Source: Sambucus nigra (lineage: Eukaryota; Streptophyta; Magnoliopsida; Dipsacales; Adoxaceae). From it: 64,000 nucleotides of DNA. The stretch's first letter is position 1. The number at the start of each line of letters is the position of its first letter. Below are positions 23,516 to 37,000 of this stretch, one piece after another. The stretch spans positions 395,743,049-395,807,048 of the forward strand of contig OX422211.1 of NCBI GenBank assembly GCA_949130495.1, read 5' to 3'. The position numbers were made by a program, and so were the translations under genes. The notes beneath the pieces were generated by a model. It did no database searches. It saw only the letters and a program-made list of their open reading frames with translations, and was not told the origin of the DNA.

Positions 23516-23721
23516 GAAGAATTTAAAAAAAATATGTTGGGCAGTATGGCCACTACCCAGCAGTATATTTGTACCTGTTATAGCAATGTTGTACCTGTTC
23601 AAACATCATATATCCAAATAAACTAAAGATAATGCAAATATATATTCAAAATAGAAACAACATACATGACGATATAATCCAAATATAATTCAAATGTACC
23701 AACTTAAAAATAATGTCACTA

Positions 23722-25365
23722 CATGTCTGGGGTAAATGTGAGGAGGTGAGTAGGCCACATGATATACGAATTGACACACCCACTAATATACATCGTGCCG
23801 TATTGTTCGCGCAACCACAATAGGGAGTTCTCCTTCCCAGGTATCACATACGTGACGAGCACTTTGGACTCGATCTCTTGAAGCTCACGTCCGTGAACTA
23901 TTCCACCCTAGATGATATTCGGGTCCCTGAGCCCCCGCCCTATCCGCTGGCCATCAAATACGTCCAATATGAACACGCTCGGTCAACCAAGTATCGACAT
24001 CGGTCTGTTGAAGGGAACCAAATAGGGAAGTGGATCATCGAAGTACGCACGTGTCGGTGATGAAGCAGCGAGGTCCACATCCTCGTCATCCTGCGCCTCG
24101 TCCTCCCGCACCTCCTCCTCCACCGTCTTCTCCTTCCCTTTCCCCTTACGATCTCCACCCAATGTACTATTCATGAATGAGTATATATCTTGGACCGTCG
24201 CCTCCAAACGGGACAGCTTCGCGTCATGTGAATCCACCGTTCGAGCCAACCCGGTGTCGCTCGTCTCCAATCCGATGATCCTAGATTTGGCCACCCGTGA
24301 GCTCACCCCCTTTGTCTTCCCCTTGCGATCAGAGTCAAGCACTTGGTTGAGTGCATATGTGGATAAAGATGCCTTGTCAGCATCAGACTGCGATTCATGC
24401 ACTTCTTTAAGCTTTGCCTGAAACGATAAAAACCACATGATTAGTAAAATAAGTAAACTAAAAAATTATAACGTAATTAACAAAAAGTAAATTGTCGGAT
24501 TACTTACAATCGTGGCCGCGACGCTCGGGGACACCACCTTGTCCTTCCCCTTCTTCGTCCGAAGAGCCACATAAGTATCGAGCCTATGTGGCTTACCCCC
24601 AGGGCCACTCCCTATCCCCTGAAATAAAATAAAGTAAAATTAGTATCGGACCCGCAAAGTAAAATTTTGCAGAATAATATATTTCTGTTGTTATAGAAAA
24701 ATTAAATCTTACCATCATCCTATGCTCCACCTCGGCGTAAGACGTCCGGTCGGAGTAGTGCACGTCCGTCTTTTTTGCCCGCTTTTCCCTCCCCGATTGG
24801 CAAGATGCCAATTGTCGCTCCCCGATCTCATTGTCAATGAACTTTTTTCATTGTGCCAATGAGATCGGCTCCTTCGACGGGACGGATTCACGCCTTTGGA
24901 TAATGGACTCTCTCATGTTTTCTCAAAGTACCGTGTCCGCATATTTTTCTTCCACGTCTTGTGTTGCTCCCTCAACTGCTCCAAGACGGAATCGCGTAGC
25001 TTTGGATCCAAGTTGAATTGTTCCTGTCCAACAAATACAATGTTAGTTGCGAATAAATATAAATATAAAATGAAATTTAAATTGAAATATTCATATAAAT
25101 ATATTACCTGTAGTGCCGCTCAAACAGCTAACTTGAGCTCATATGGCACCTCCTTCCAACTCATAAACCCTGGGCCGATGACCGTCTTTACCAGCTCGAG
25201 GGATCTCGCTAATAGCTCCGACTTGTTCTCGATAGTAATCCCAAATTTGCCATATTTGGGGAGCCTAGGGGCCGAGGAGCCCTCGTCGCCTCCGCTACCA
25301 CCGAGCCCAGACGACATCATCGTAACCAGCATCATCATCCTCGCCTTAATACTTAAAGGAGACAT
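23722..25365 (-). pseudogene. TnpA-like (PTTA/En-Spm type) protein gene with four exons, decayed
   Basis: Exon 1 is 25365-25108 (MSPLSIKARMMMLVTMMSSG, ending SWKEVPYELKLAV), donor CAG|GTAATA. Exon 2 is 25023-24714 (EQFNLDPKLRDSVLEQL, CQSGREKRAKKTDVHYSDRT). Exon 3 is 24618-24508 (GKPHRLDTYVALRTKKGKDK). Exon 4 starts at 24417 and is Lys/Glu/Asp-rich (GGDRKGKGKEKTVEEEV). A conserved patch in another frame, GRELQEIESKVLVTYVIPGK, follows to about 23722. Two Trp codons are now TGA (in KLAV-W-AALQ at the exon 1 end and in AQ-W-KKF), and exon 2 has a frameshift. The family normally accompanies TNP2 in CACTA elements and binds the subterminal repeats. The intact exon 1 at 63608 confirms the model. Confidence 0.75.
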
Positions 25366-25478
25366 TTGCTGTAAAAAAATGTTATTAGTACAGATAAAAA
25401 AAATTAGAAGAAGACATGCAAATATGTAGAATTACTACAAATAAAAATGGGCACTAATTATTAATTTACTTTCATACA

Positions 25479-26850
25479 CCCCCCCCCCCCCCCCATCCCT
25501 GCCCCCTCCCCCCACCTTGCCCCACCCTTCCCCCACCCTTCCCCCACACCCACACCCACCCCTACCCCCTACCCCACCACACACACGCACACGTGCACGC
25601 ACACACACCACCCCCTACCCCCCACCACACACACAATAATTATTTTCATCAATTAAACTAATAATTGATGTATACAATTATTAATTTACTAATTTACAAT
25701 GAGGGGCAATCCTACTTTCATAATTAACCATATATTAATTTACTAATTTACAATAAGGGGAAATCATATATTAATTTACTAAAAAAATTAATAATCAATC
25801 AATTCTTTTACAAGGGACACTACGCACATACACACACACGCAACCCCCCACCCCTACCCCACCACCCACCCTCCATCCCCTCCCCCCACCTTGCCCCACC
25901 CCCTTCCCCCACCCCCTCCCCCACCACACACACGTACACGCACACACACCACCCCCTGCCCCCCACCACACACACAATAATTATTAATAATATAGCCATT
26001 TTCAGCCAGACCAAAAGATCCCTACTTATCTTTATTAATAATATCTAGAATTAACCACTAAAGAATACCCACCAGATACACCAAAAACCCCACATTGTTC
26101 AACCCCCGTATGGACAATAATCCAATAATTATATATTGTTCGATATACAAAGTAATTTTCAAAAAACGTTAAAAAATTCCACACCCATATGGACAATAGT
26201 CGAGTGGTAATGCCACTTTTACTGTTAACCAGCCCAATATCGATCCACTATATTCCAACAGCAACACCAACAACAAATGTGTATCCCGTACTCCTTATAA
26301 TTCATCTACTCAATTAATCCATTTCATCAATTAAACTAACAATTAAAGTATACAATTATTAATTTACTAATTTACAATGAGGGGCAATCTTATTTTCATA
26401 TGAAATGGGCACTAATTATTAATTTACTTTCATCTAAAACTATACAATTAAAATTACAATTAAAGCTATACATTAAGTAAAATATAAAATAATTGTTTTC
26501 TTCTCTCTTAACCAATCATACCACTTATAGGCCTACAATAACTTAAATTTAATTAATTTCAACTTCTTGCAACACATAAATAATTTATCATCCAATTCTC
26601 CATGAGTTTTATAGAATGTCTATCAAGATATATAAATTATCTAATATATTATCCATAAAATACGAGATAAACGGGTCTATTCGTGTCATTTTTGAGTTAT
26701 ACATGTTTGACACTAACCCAACCCATTTATTATTCGTGTTGGCGGGTCGTGTCATATTCGGGTTCGTGTCAAGAAATCGTCAACCCTAACCCGCTAACTT
26801 CGTGTCGAGTTTGTGTCGGGTTATCGTGTCGTGTCAAAAATTATCACCCC
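25479..26850. repeat. Interior of CACTA: CA/CCCCA-rich arrays and duplicated AT-rich segments
   Basis: CCCCACC/CACACACA arrays occur at about 25479-25632 and 25815-25978. AT-rich blocks between them are duplicated: TTTACAATGAGGGGCAATC near 25695 and 26370, and GGGCACTAATTATTAATTTA near 25450 and 26408. A GTGTCGGGTT/CGGGTCGTGTC-rich patch at about 26670-26850 is a common-looking plant repeat of unknown class. No coding potential apart from low-complexity frames. Confidence 0.75.
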
Positions 26851-26851
26851 T

Positions 26852-27120
26852 CCACACACCTGCACACACACACACACCACCACCACACACCCTGCCCCCC
26901 CTCACCCCACCCCCACCACCACACACACATGTACACACACAGCCCACCCCACCCCCACTAACCCCTGCCCCACCACACACATATATACACACACATACAC
27001 AAACATATATACACACACACATACACACACATATAGAAATGAAAGAGAAAGAGAGGAAAAAACATACCTTAGAGAGAGAGAGAGAGACCTCGAAATCGCT
27101 TAGAGAGAGAGAGAGAGGGA
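26852..27120. repeat. CA-rich array and GA microsatellites upstream of the TnpA-like gene
   Basis: ACACAC/CCCCACC runs (26852-27035) are followed by (GA)n tracts at about 27069-27118. The order from the transposon end inward (subterminal repeats, GA/CT tracts, CA/GT array) matches 61560-62475 of the second CACTA copy in inverse orientation. It is therefore a family feature rather than chance. Confidence 0.85.
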
Positions 27121-27177
27121 AAAAACAAAAATGGTGGGAAAAAAAGAAAGCCTAGGGATTTTTTTGCTCAAGACATT

Positions 27178-27345
27178 ATCACGATCGTGTCAAGGTCGTT
27201 GACCGTGATAATTATTTTAAGTATTGTCACGGTCATGGACCGTGACAAGTCCGTGATAAGAACATTTATTACGGTCGTGTCACGGTCCATGACCGTGACA
27301 CAAAATACGTGTTTGTTGTCACGGTCATTGATCGTGACAACGGTG
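27178..27345. repeat. CACTA subterminal palindromic repeats, right end
   Basis: About six copies of GTCACGGTC or GACCGTGACA, several as palindromes. They mirror 23219-23515 and 61560-61745. Confidence 0.9.
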
Positions 27346-27429
27346 GCCAGCTAAAAGGTGATAATTTGACCATTTTGGTGTAGTGATTTGTTCTTCATAA
27401 TACTAACTTTCCTTACTGTCTTTGTGCAG

Positions 27430-29463
27430 TTCCTCATTGACTTCAATAACATGCTTGAGAAAGATGAGGTTTTGAGAGCTTCTTCTGAGGAAGTTGAAGA
27501 GGATTTTGATGAGCTGAAAAAGTCAGTGCTTGAGTCCTAATAAGCACCAGCCAATTAACAGAAGAGATATGAGGAGAAGGTGAAAAGTGCTGAAGGAGCT
27601 GTTGAAACTGCTCGAGATCTAGCTGATAAGCTGCAAAAAGACTTGGATGCTGAGAAAGTCAAAACCGCCAAGCTACAAAAAGAGTTGGATGTTGAGAAGG
27701 AAAAAAGGAATAAGGCCAGGGAGGTTGGTTTCAACAGAGGTTGGGATAAGGCCATTGGATCAGCTTCTTCATAAATTGAGTTTACGAAGAAGAAATGCTT
27801 CAAGGATGGCTGGTTAGCTGCCCTGGTGGAGGTCGGTACTCCACAAGGCTCTGAGTTGTTCTTGCGACATGATTCTGGGGCCCCTCCAAATATGGACGAG
27901 GAAGTTGATGATGATGGGGGTTCCAGTGAATCCCTTATGGTGATGGAGTCTACCAATCAACATCAGGATAATTCTTCTGCCCCCTTCACAATCAATCCTC
28001 CTCTTCCTTCTGCCCTTGCTTCTACTTCAGCTGATCTTGAGGCAGATAAGAAGAAGATGTAGATCCGAGCAGCTTTTTATTTTCCTTTTTCAGTAGTTGT
28101 ACTTTTTATTTTTATTTTGGAAGATGAACCTATACTTTCCCCTTTTATTAATGAAAAGAGAAATGTTTTTTATCCTCTGCTTGTATTTTTCCATGCTTTG
28201 TACATTATTGATTGATGATTTTCTTCTTCTTAATAGTTTATGGATAAATTGGAACAATTCTCATCCACTGAATCCAAGATACTCTAGAGGTGTAATGAGC
28301 TTTTCAAAGCCGGTTACTTATCTCTGACTGAGGCCGACCTACTAAAGTTTCTTGAAGAAGGGGTATCCGACCTATGTTCATCTGAAGTGTCTTCTTAATT
28401 GGGTCGTAGCCAACAATGTTTCCTACTATAAAATCATTGAAGAGCTACACGAGGACCACAGGGAAGCTAAGGCACGTTTGCATGAGGATTATGAGAAGAA
28501 GTTTCAGGCCCTGAGTGAAGGTTGGGGCTTTGAGCAAAAGTTGGATAAATTTGCCTCCCATTTTCGAAGGCAATAATTCCCACTTAATTGTGAAGTGGAG
28601 GAAGTAAGGGCCATGGCCAAGCTTCTGGAGGAAGAGAACAAAAATTTGAGAGATGAACTTGCTGCCTTGAAATCATCCACTGTTGTTGTTGCTACTACGG
28701 ATGAGGGTCATTCGTTCTTGGAGGCTGAGAATGTAAGGTTGAGTGAGGAATTGGTGGCTCTGAGAAATCAAAACCTGCTTCTTCATTTTCCCGGGCTAGA
28801 GTCAAATATGGCCGAGGTACTACAGAAGAAATCAGGACCTAACAGCCCTTACCAATTAAGTTGCATAATTAAAAGATAAAAATCAAACCATTGGTGAGAT
28901 GCCCAGAAGCTACAGGCCTTGTCCGAGCAACTATCCACTCAACCTTCTCAGTTACGGGCTAAGGATGGAGTGTTGAAGAAATTGCATCACCAAGTTGACA
29001 AATTAACCTTCTAATTCCACAAAGGACCAAGGAAAATTTGGATGTAAGGGTACAATGAAGCTCTAGGGCATCTTGATGACAAGCTTCAACAAGCTAAGAA
29101 TGAGAGCTATAATTGGAGTTGGATGAATGCTTTGACAGTGATGAAGGTGGATCAAAATAACCAACTGTGGGACTGGTATGATCCAGGATTGCTTGACCTT
29201 GACAATCCCCCTTTTAAATTAGATGTCAATTAGATTCCTATTCGAAGTATTCCTCAATGCTTGGTTACAAAGTATATGGGAGATTATGAGCTTCATGATG
29301 AATTAGAGATCGTCCGACCTCCTCACCTGCTTGATCATCCCAGTAGTAGCAATGCTAGAATGCTTTAAGATTTTAACTTCATTAATTCTCCTTACACTCT
29401 AAATGATCCTCCTACTGGAATGGATCCTATTTACAAAGCTGAAGGGAAACGTCCTGCAGAATG
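27430..29463 (+). pseudogene. Antisense gene of element B, exons 3 and 4 (decayed)
   Basis: Exon 3 starts at 27430 after TTTGTGCAG (FLIDFNNMLEKDEVLRASSE). It has a coiled-coil part (KLQKDLDAEKVKTAKLQKEL), then GFNRGWDKAIGSA and CFKDGWLAALVE, and an acidic tail to about 28062. Exon 4 runs from about 28231 (MDKLEQFSSTESK) to the stop near 29463. It keeps PRKIWM-GYNEALGHLDDKL, LLDLDNPPFKLDVN and NFINSPYTLNDPP, matching the C-terminus at 60190-60600. Stops and frameshifts occur in both exons (after SVLES and after ESKIL). Function unknown. Confidence 0.72.
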
Positions 29464-30267
29464 AAGCTTTGTACTTTGTTTTCCTAACACAATTATGTAA
29501 TTAATTTCATTTAATGAAATAAAAGTTTGATCAACTTATCCTGTGTTGAATGTGTAAGATTAATCATTTATTTGTCATTAGTTATATTGATACACTTATA
29601 TTAAAATCTAAATTGAGTATCAATTACCAATGAATGCAGATGTTCTACTAGCATACTTTTATTAAAATCTAAATTTAGAGCTAGTTAGATGAATACATAG
29701 GTTCTACTAGCATACTTAGATTAAAATCTAAATTTAGAGCTAGTTACCCATGTGTCTCCAAAGGTTTTACTAATGCACCCAAGTGTTAGGTTTTTTCATT
29801 AGATACCAGTGGTGTGACCAGGCGTATGTGGAATATGTAATTACATTGCTCTTATGGAATCTTTGCAACGTTCTCCCTGCATTTTGCCCAGTAGGATAAA
29901 GATATTATTTTATCCTTTTGTTTATGGATTAATTTTCTTGAGGAATTAACGTCCTGTTGACTTGGACTTTGTAGCTTTTTTGCGCAACTTATTGCTTGTA
30001 CCGAGCAACTCTCTTGTCTTCTTGTGTTCTGCCAAGCATCTTTCAAGGAAATATTTTCTTAACCGAGTAACAATTTGAAGTTTTTATCTCAATAACTTCT
30101 AACTTTCGTCCGTTTAACTATTATAGTAGTGCATAGCACTAGTACTTCCAAAAAAATTCAACAACAAAATTTGAAAGAACAAATTATTTTACTGATACTG
30201 AAATTTGATTTCGAACTGATTATAACTGTTAACATTATTGGTAATATTTTCTGAGATGCTCGGCATG
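29464..30267. repeat. Gap between convergent antisense gene and pol of element B, with tandem repeats
   Basis: A 59-bp unit (GTTCTACTAGCATACTT followed by ATTAAAATCTAAATTTAGAG) occurs at 29642-29700 and from 29701. A partial earlier copy starts near 29588. The remainder (29760-30250) is AT-rich with no gene. It is positionally equivalent to 12027-12380 and 61191-61521, with unrelated sequence. Confidence 0.8.
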
Positions 30268-31240
30268 CTATGGGTTTTTAAATTCTTCTCCTTCTAAGGT
30301 TTCAATTTGATAAGTTCCAGGTTGGATGACTGCTGGAATACGGTATGGCCCATGCCAATTGGCCTCAAGCTTGTTTTTTTTTTGTAGCACTTTCTTGAGC
30401 ACGTAATCTCCTTCCTTCAAGTTGGTCGGTTTCATCCCTTTATTATAAAAACGGGTTGTTCTCTGTTGGTAGACTGCATTTCTCAGGGAAACATCTTCTC
30501 TTACTTCTTCCAACATATCTAGATCCAACCTTCTCATTAGGTCAATTACAGGAGAGTTAAAATTTAAAACTCTATGGGATGGTAAACCCAACTTAGCAGG
30601 TATTACAACTTCAGTCCCAAATGCTAACATATATGGGGATTCTCTAGTTATTGTTCTCGGGGTTGCTCGGCATACCCACAAGACAGAGTGTAGCTCATTT
30701 ATCCAGTTTTCCTTCACATCATCAAGCCTTTCCTTCAACCCATTGAGCAGAGTTATATTCGTAACTTCAGTTTGGCCATTACTCTGAGGATGTCCTAGAG
30801 CCGAATGCAATTTTTGAATATTGGACTGAGCACAGTAAGCTGCGAATTCATAATTGTCAAATTGTGTACAATGGTCGATAATTAAAGCATATGATTTTCC
30901 ATATGAACTGATACACCATTTCATAAGGTATTTTTGTCAAGGGCTCTACGTTAACCCATTTTATAAAGTAATCCACTGTGACGACCAAGTACTTGAATCT
31001 TTCGTGGGTGGTGGACAGTGGTTCGACCAAGTCTATGCCCCACATGGAAAATGGCTATGGTGAAGTGATTGGAGTGAAAGCGGCCCGTGGAGTTTTTCGA
31101 ATGCTGGAGAATCTTTGACATTTATCACACTTATTGGCAAAAGTTACAAAATTTGCTCGCATTGTTGGCCAGTAATATCCTTGCGCACTTATTCTCTGCA
31201 AAAGTGTTCTCCCTGCTATGTGAGCTCCACATGATCCTTC
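30268..31240 (-). pseudogene. Integrase of element B, downstream part (split by insertion)
   Basis: Minus-strand order: SCGAHIAGRTLLQRISAQGY then YWP, and CDKCQRF, the rest of the His/Cys zinc finger at 31060-31240; MWGIDLVEPLSTTHERFKYL then VVTVDYF at 30857-31045, the core with the first catalytic Asp; LGHPQSNGQTEVTNITLLNG with the catalytic Glu; MLAFGTEVVIPAKLGLP; and the C-terminal NWHGPYRIPAVIQPGTYQIE at 30268-30924. The upstream half is at 51986 onward. The break falls exactly at the LTR edge 31241. Frameshifts lie near 30900 and 31050. Confidence 0.88.
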
Positions 31241-34023
31241 TGTGACACCCCGCCTAATTAAATACCGGGCGATCACTCCTTTATTAAATTAAAATCAAGG
31301 TGAACAGTTGGATCATTCTTAGGATCACTGTCGTTCCAATTTAAACACACTAATTAATTAAGCTAAGTGTCAAAACAATTTTTAACATTCCTTTCAAGTT
31401 TTATTTATTTATTTTATTAAACAATCAATCCAATAATTTAACATTCAACAACCGGCTACTAACAATAAAACTTAAAGTAAACCATCCAGAATATAATAAA
31501 TCCCAAAGGGACAATACTAGAAATAGATGAAGTACAATATCCAAATAACAACTGAAAAAAGGAAAAGGGCGACACATGCCCCAATAATGAACATGCTAGG
31601 AGTAGAATCAAATGGATGAAGTCGTCTAAACAACAGGCCTGTAACTCCCACCTAAGCTGCAGCGCGTTCCTACCAAAGGACCCTATGCAAGACGCCCCTG
31701 TGGCTGGGCACCTGTAATATATACATATATATATACAAGAGAGAAAGAGAAATGGAAACGGGTCAGAGCCCGATAGTGTATATGATTTAAAAATTCGTTT
31801 AGCAAGTATTTAAATTGATACAGGCCAATGCAACAACATATTAGTGCGACACTCTCTTGAGAAATTCTCGCCTCTCTTCTAATGTGCACTCCTATCGCAC
31901 TAACCTTCCCAATGGTTTATCTCATCATATATCACACTATCTTTCCCCAATGATTTAACTTATCTTAGGTTATTCGCAGGATTTGCAACTGAACAACACA
32001 AGTATTTAAAACGTAAGATTTCAATTTGTAACAAAGGTTCTCCTTTTAACTTTATTAATCAATAAAGTTTTCCAGTGTCATATTATACTTTCTCAAAACA
32101 ATTATTTATAATTTGAGTCATCAACCATGTCCTACATATCAAATCACAGTAGGCAGTTCCAGATTTCAGAATTTCATATATATATTAACTACTCGTATAA
32201 TATATATATCATAACAGCACCCCACATAAAAACTATGGTGCGGGCATACTCTGCTACCCAATCCCCGTATCAATCGTACTAAAGGGAATACAAGTTCGGA
32301 ATCACTCTCGAACTGTATAAATACATACACAAACAATATTGAGACGAAGCATAGTTTCCAAGTCCAAGAGGTCAGTACATACCCTCACGTCTCTTAGGAC
32401 CGTGACTACCGATTCGATAGCCTGTACCTAGGATTCCTATCTTCTAGGGTACGAGTCAATATCCCCCATAAGGCACACGAGATAAGATCGTCCCAACGCG
32501 GTAACCTCAGGGATAGCAAGTAGCGCGGGCATGATTTTCACAAGTATATAATATATGCATACACAATCATACAAATATACCACTTTTATTATATCAATTT
32601 AGGTTTATCCAATAACCCACATTCACAACATTTATCCTTATTTTCCCATTATTATTTTTCAAGTATAATGGTTCGTTTCTAACTTTAATTCGAAGGGTTT
32701 TTTCAACTTACTACGTAACCCTCATGGACTCTATTCTTCCAAATGTACAATTCAGTAGATATCTATTTATGTTCCAACGTAACTCTCTCTTACGTGTCTC
32801 TCCCCTTTAATATATACTTACATTATCCCTTATGCAAAATATCCCCAAAATATAGATTTCGCCTTACATTAAAGGATTTTGAATTTTATTTTCAAAGATG
32901 AGAATTTCAAACGGTTTCGAAATCAGAATTAAAATGGAGTTTTAATTGAATTTTTTTTTTATTATCTCTAAGAGTCCTCAAAACATAAAACTGTCTAGCA
33001 AAAAAAATATTAAAAAATATTGAACGGTCCGATCGAGCTGAATTTTTTTTTGTAGCTTCCTCTCGTCTTCAGCTAATTCTCTGTAAAATTTCATCCAATT
33101 CCAACGGTCCGATCGTCCGGAATAATTTTTTTTTAGTGTTTATATCTGATTAGAACTCTTTTCCTAATCAAACTCTTAATCCTTTACATGACAAAGGGTT
33201 TCCAGAATATCATATAAATCATCACTACATGAAAATTTCCCATCTCAAATTGGGTTTTTCTTCCATAAATCTCATCCTAATAACTCCTAAACTAATATGG
33301 ATGATGCATCAACGAAATAAGCAAGATAAACACTTGCTTGGGATTTTCAGAAATCTGGTTTGGTGTTGAATTTGGTGTGGTTGCGCTCCCCGTCTCGCGA
33401 TCTACGCGTTGGCGGTGGCGGCGGTGTAAACAGATGAGTTTTGAGCCTTGGAATGCCTTGAGAGCTCTCTCCTCTCCTCTCCAATGGCCGTTCTAGTGTT
33501 TTGAGTTATCTAACCCTAGGAGATAACCTAAACATCTGATATAACCCCTTTAATTTTCGTGGGTTTAATTATCCAAAAATACAAAATGACTAAAATGCCC
33601 TCCCGGGGGTACTAATTAGGCCTAAAAACGCCCCGAGACCCAAACTAAACCCCCGGGTACACTTTTCTGACTATCTCAACCCTTCCGGACGCGTTGGCGC
33701 ACTCAAAACGACCATACAAACAACCTATAAAATATTCACTTTTATAAATCCACATTTAGTCCCGACATGACACAGGCGCGTCCCGACTTAAATTTCCACA
33801 ATTGTCATTTTATTCACACGTGACAATATTATAAAAATAAATATCATATATTACTATACTCATCCAGTAATATGCAACAAATAATATATTTCCAATAATT
33901 ACTAACTCTTGTCACGCTAGTAAATATTTAAAACAACATTTCGGATTAAAATTAAATTAATTTATCTCAATTAAATTTAATAAATCCTTAAATTTAAAAG
34001 CCATGAAAATACGGGGTATTACA
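31241..34023 (-). repeat. 3' LTR of the non-autonomous element
   Basis: Length 2783 bp. In element orientation it runs TGTAATACCCCGTATTTTCA to GCGGGGTGTCACA. It differs from 49199-51985 by about 2-3% over the first 160 bp compared by eye, indicating a fairly recent insertion. An oligo-AT tract and TATATATA runs lie near 31720 and 32180. Short open frames inside are not credible genes. Confidence 0.95.
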
Positions 34024-34036
34024 TACTTCCCCCCTA
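34024..34036 (-). other. Polypurine tract of the non-autonomous element
   Basis: Minus strand TAGGGGGGAAGTA adjoins the 3' LTR. It is identical, all 13 bases, to the PPT of the Tekay element at 44931-44943. Confidence 0.9.
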
Positions 34037-37000
34037 ATAACGGAATTTCGTCCCGAAATTCGGAAAATAAGGCCTACCAGGTAGCACAATTCTGGATATC
34101 CTTGTCAGTATGCAAACTATCTACATAGTACGACGCTCAATCACTATAGCTTTTTCCTCACAGCAACATTGTTTTACATTCTCATTGGAGACACTTCACA
34201 TTGCACTCCCAACTGACAACATTTGAATAGGTTACGTCTATACGTTATAAATTCCATTATCTCACTATCATTAGGAGGCCGCACCTCACTACATGACAAC
34301 TACTCGGATTTATTCATACACAAAATTCCCATTCTGAGAAGATCATACGAACATTTGACCACTCTTGACTGCCTAAAACAGTCGTGGAATTCCACCATAG
34401 TTATCGGATATTTTCTCGACCGATCCAAAAATTCTGATTATCTACTCTCCTCTAAACATACGGAAGGAGAATAGTCGACGTTCTTCCATAACAAAACCTT
34501 AATAAGTACCTCGTACGCGACAAACAGGTACGAGTGCTTCTATAGAGCATTCTTGAAATCATCGTACCAAAATTCCAAAATCTCCTTCACGTGGATCCAC
34601 TAATCTTTAATCACCATGCGCTTATTCCCTGGCTAAGGGTGATACATCCTACTCGAAATGAAATCTTATCTCCGCTGGTTCCTGAAATCCCATATCAAAG
34701 GTGGGATTCACCAATCTCATCCTGATTCAGAAATTTATACTGCGTCGGACCATGCACTGGCGCGATCCTTCCTTCCAAAGGAAGTCTGGGGCATACTAGT
34801 TAATATTGTAAGCCAGCCCAAAGGAATATCAATCACTTCCTTCTCGGTGACTTAATTCACATGTTCGGGATAAACCCTTGATCTTGTTTTGAGGATGGCA
34901 ATCCATCCAAGAACTTTACCGACTTTACCAACCTCTTCCAATTTCAGGAATTTTCGATAAACACAAAATTCTTTGGTTGATTCTCCTCTTTCAACCAAAC
35001 CTTACCTATGGGCAGTGCATGTAGAGACTACTCACTACGTCTCGCTAAACATCGATTCTTCCCTTAAAATGTCTCACATTAAGTGACACGTAATACTCCC
35101 CTTCCTTCCTTGGAGTATGCCGAAAGTTCTGACTCGTGCTCTTCTCTCCACGAAGCGCACTTCTGGATCTCTTATACTATACTAACATCATTACTCTTTG
35201 TATGCGCAAGTCGCTCTCACACTTGACTAATAACAACTCCGCTCCGGATGTGCTTCATAACAATTAAATTCTACTCTATTCAAGGAATACCAATTCTTGA
35301 ATGGCTTCCCATAGCCTTCCAATCAAGTTAGGGCGTGCTATTCTAATTGCACACTTATGTATGGATTATCGCCCCTCATGTGACGTTTAATCCACTCTAT
35401 CACTTCCACTTCGTTATACTAGTCCCACAAACATATATTTCACACGTCTATTACCACGTCCCTTCGACTCGGACTATTTTAACTGTAGTTAACCAAGATG
35501 CCCACATTTTTGCAACACTCCGACCGCCCTGGGAGAGCGAACGGCGTGCTACTCATCTGTAGGACTAACTAAATTCAACGGAATAGAAGGAATAGGGCAT
35601 TCAAACTCCATGACAATAAAAGAGGAATAATAATTCTCAACCTTCCTCAGATAAGTACAACATTTTTCCCAAATAGGTACAACAACCAAAATAAATCACT
35701 AACGCTCTATTCATCAAAATAATTACAGGTCATCTCTTTTGTATAATATAAAGTTCTTTCCAGATAATTCATGCTAAAAATCATTCCAACTCTTTATTCA
35801 CCTTGTGTTCTGTACGCGGTTATGACATTTGGGTACTCTCAATCACCCTAGAAATCAAAATTCTTAAATTCTCCTTATCATCGTTCCACCCCTCAACTCG
35901 TGGGGATAACTTTCAATGCTTTCCTACCATAAAAATCAGGCTCCAATGACCTTAAAACAAAATTCAACTTCCAACTTACATACATAATTACTTGATCCCA
36001 TTTCGACCAGGGTACCGAACTCATGGAATAGTGACCAAACGTCTCCCTATTTCCAACCTTACGCTAAGTTTCATGCGTGGGATGTCTCGCAAAGCGAAAT
36101 CCAAACAAGGAACCCCCCCCGATACACTACTACCTAGCATTGTCGGTTATCGAAATTCGTTAGGTCCTCCGTCCATAGTATATACCCCTTTATTCCGTCC
36201 CTTGACAGAAAAGTTACAATTTCTCCCGTAATTATGCTTAACAAAGAACGTTTCACCAATTTCACTATCGTCCCGTATTGGTTGATGGTAATTACATTCT
36301 ATAAACCTCGGATACATACGATCGAAATTCTCTAAATTTCCTTTTTCTAACATTAGGGGTATAACTCTTAACTCCCACATCTCTTAAGGATAAATATAAC
36401 ACTGCACTCTTCCTATCACTAAGTCCGGAGTGCTATACATAATACCGAGTCAAGTCTTTTCGCTCAACGGTAAATCCCGGTACATACTGAATCATACTGA
36501 CAAAGTCTATACATACATTGGTACCGAATATCTCGAGCCCACTATCTCCTCCGAAGTCTCTAGGATAGATAATATAAGTGCGAGTTCAACTTTCTTACAG
36601 GTAAAGCCTCGCCAAAACAAAACGTGTTGCACTAATGTAACTACTCCGATAGCCTTACAATAAATGCCCACTATCATACTACCCATTTCTATAACATTTT
36701 AACAAAGATAATATCATACTCGTGTATCGCATCACTACACGAGTAACCTCAATAAAGTATAAAACACTGTTAATATACTCATTCATCCCCCGCGAATAGC
36801 ACCAAAGAAAAATCTCGCTATACTAAGGAAAAATATTCACATAATGGTAACATTTATAATGATATGCATTAAACTCGTCTCACATGCTAATCTAGCAATG
36901 AACAAAATATGGTGACTCGCTCGTGTCACATAAACACACCGCATCCTCTAAGGATACAACTTATACTTCCATCCTGGCAATCGTCTTGACTGCACAAATG

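Larger units (their letters stand above)
23200..27385 (-). mobile_element. CACTA (En/Spm) DNA transposon, non-autonomous, 4186 bp
   Basis: The left end CACTACACCAAAT and right end TTTTGGTGTAGTG are terminal inverted repeats of the CACTA type. The 3-bp target duplication ATT flanks both ends (23197-23199 and 27386-27388). Subterminal palindromic repeats sit inside both ends. The only coding remnant is a minus-strand TnpA-like gene. No TNP2-type DDE transposase is visible, so it could move only with help from another element. It lies within intron 2 of the antisense gene of element B. Confidence 0.93.

Noticed and set aside
36067..36135. The shared peptide MRGMSRKAKSKQGTPP as a conserved protein
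   Set aside because: It lies antisense to both elements, and the frames diverge directly at the box edges. DNA-level conservation is the simpler reading.
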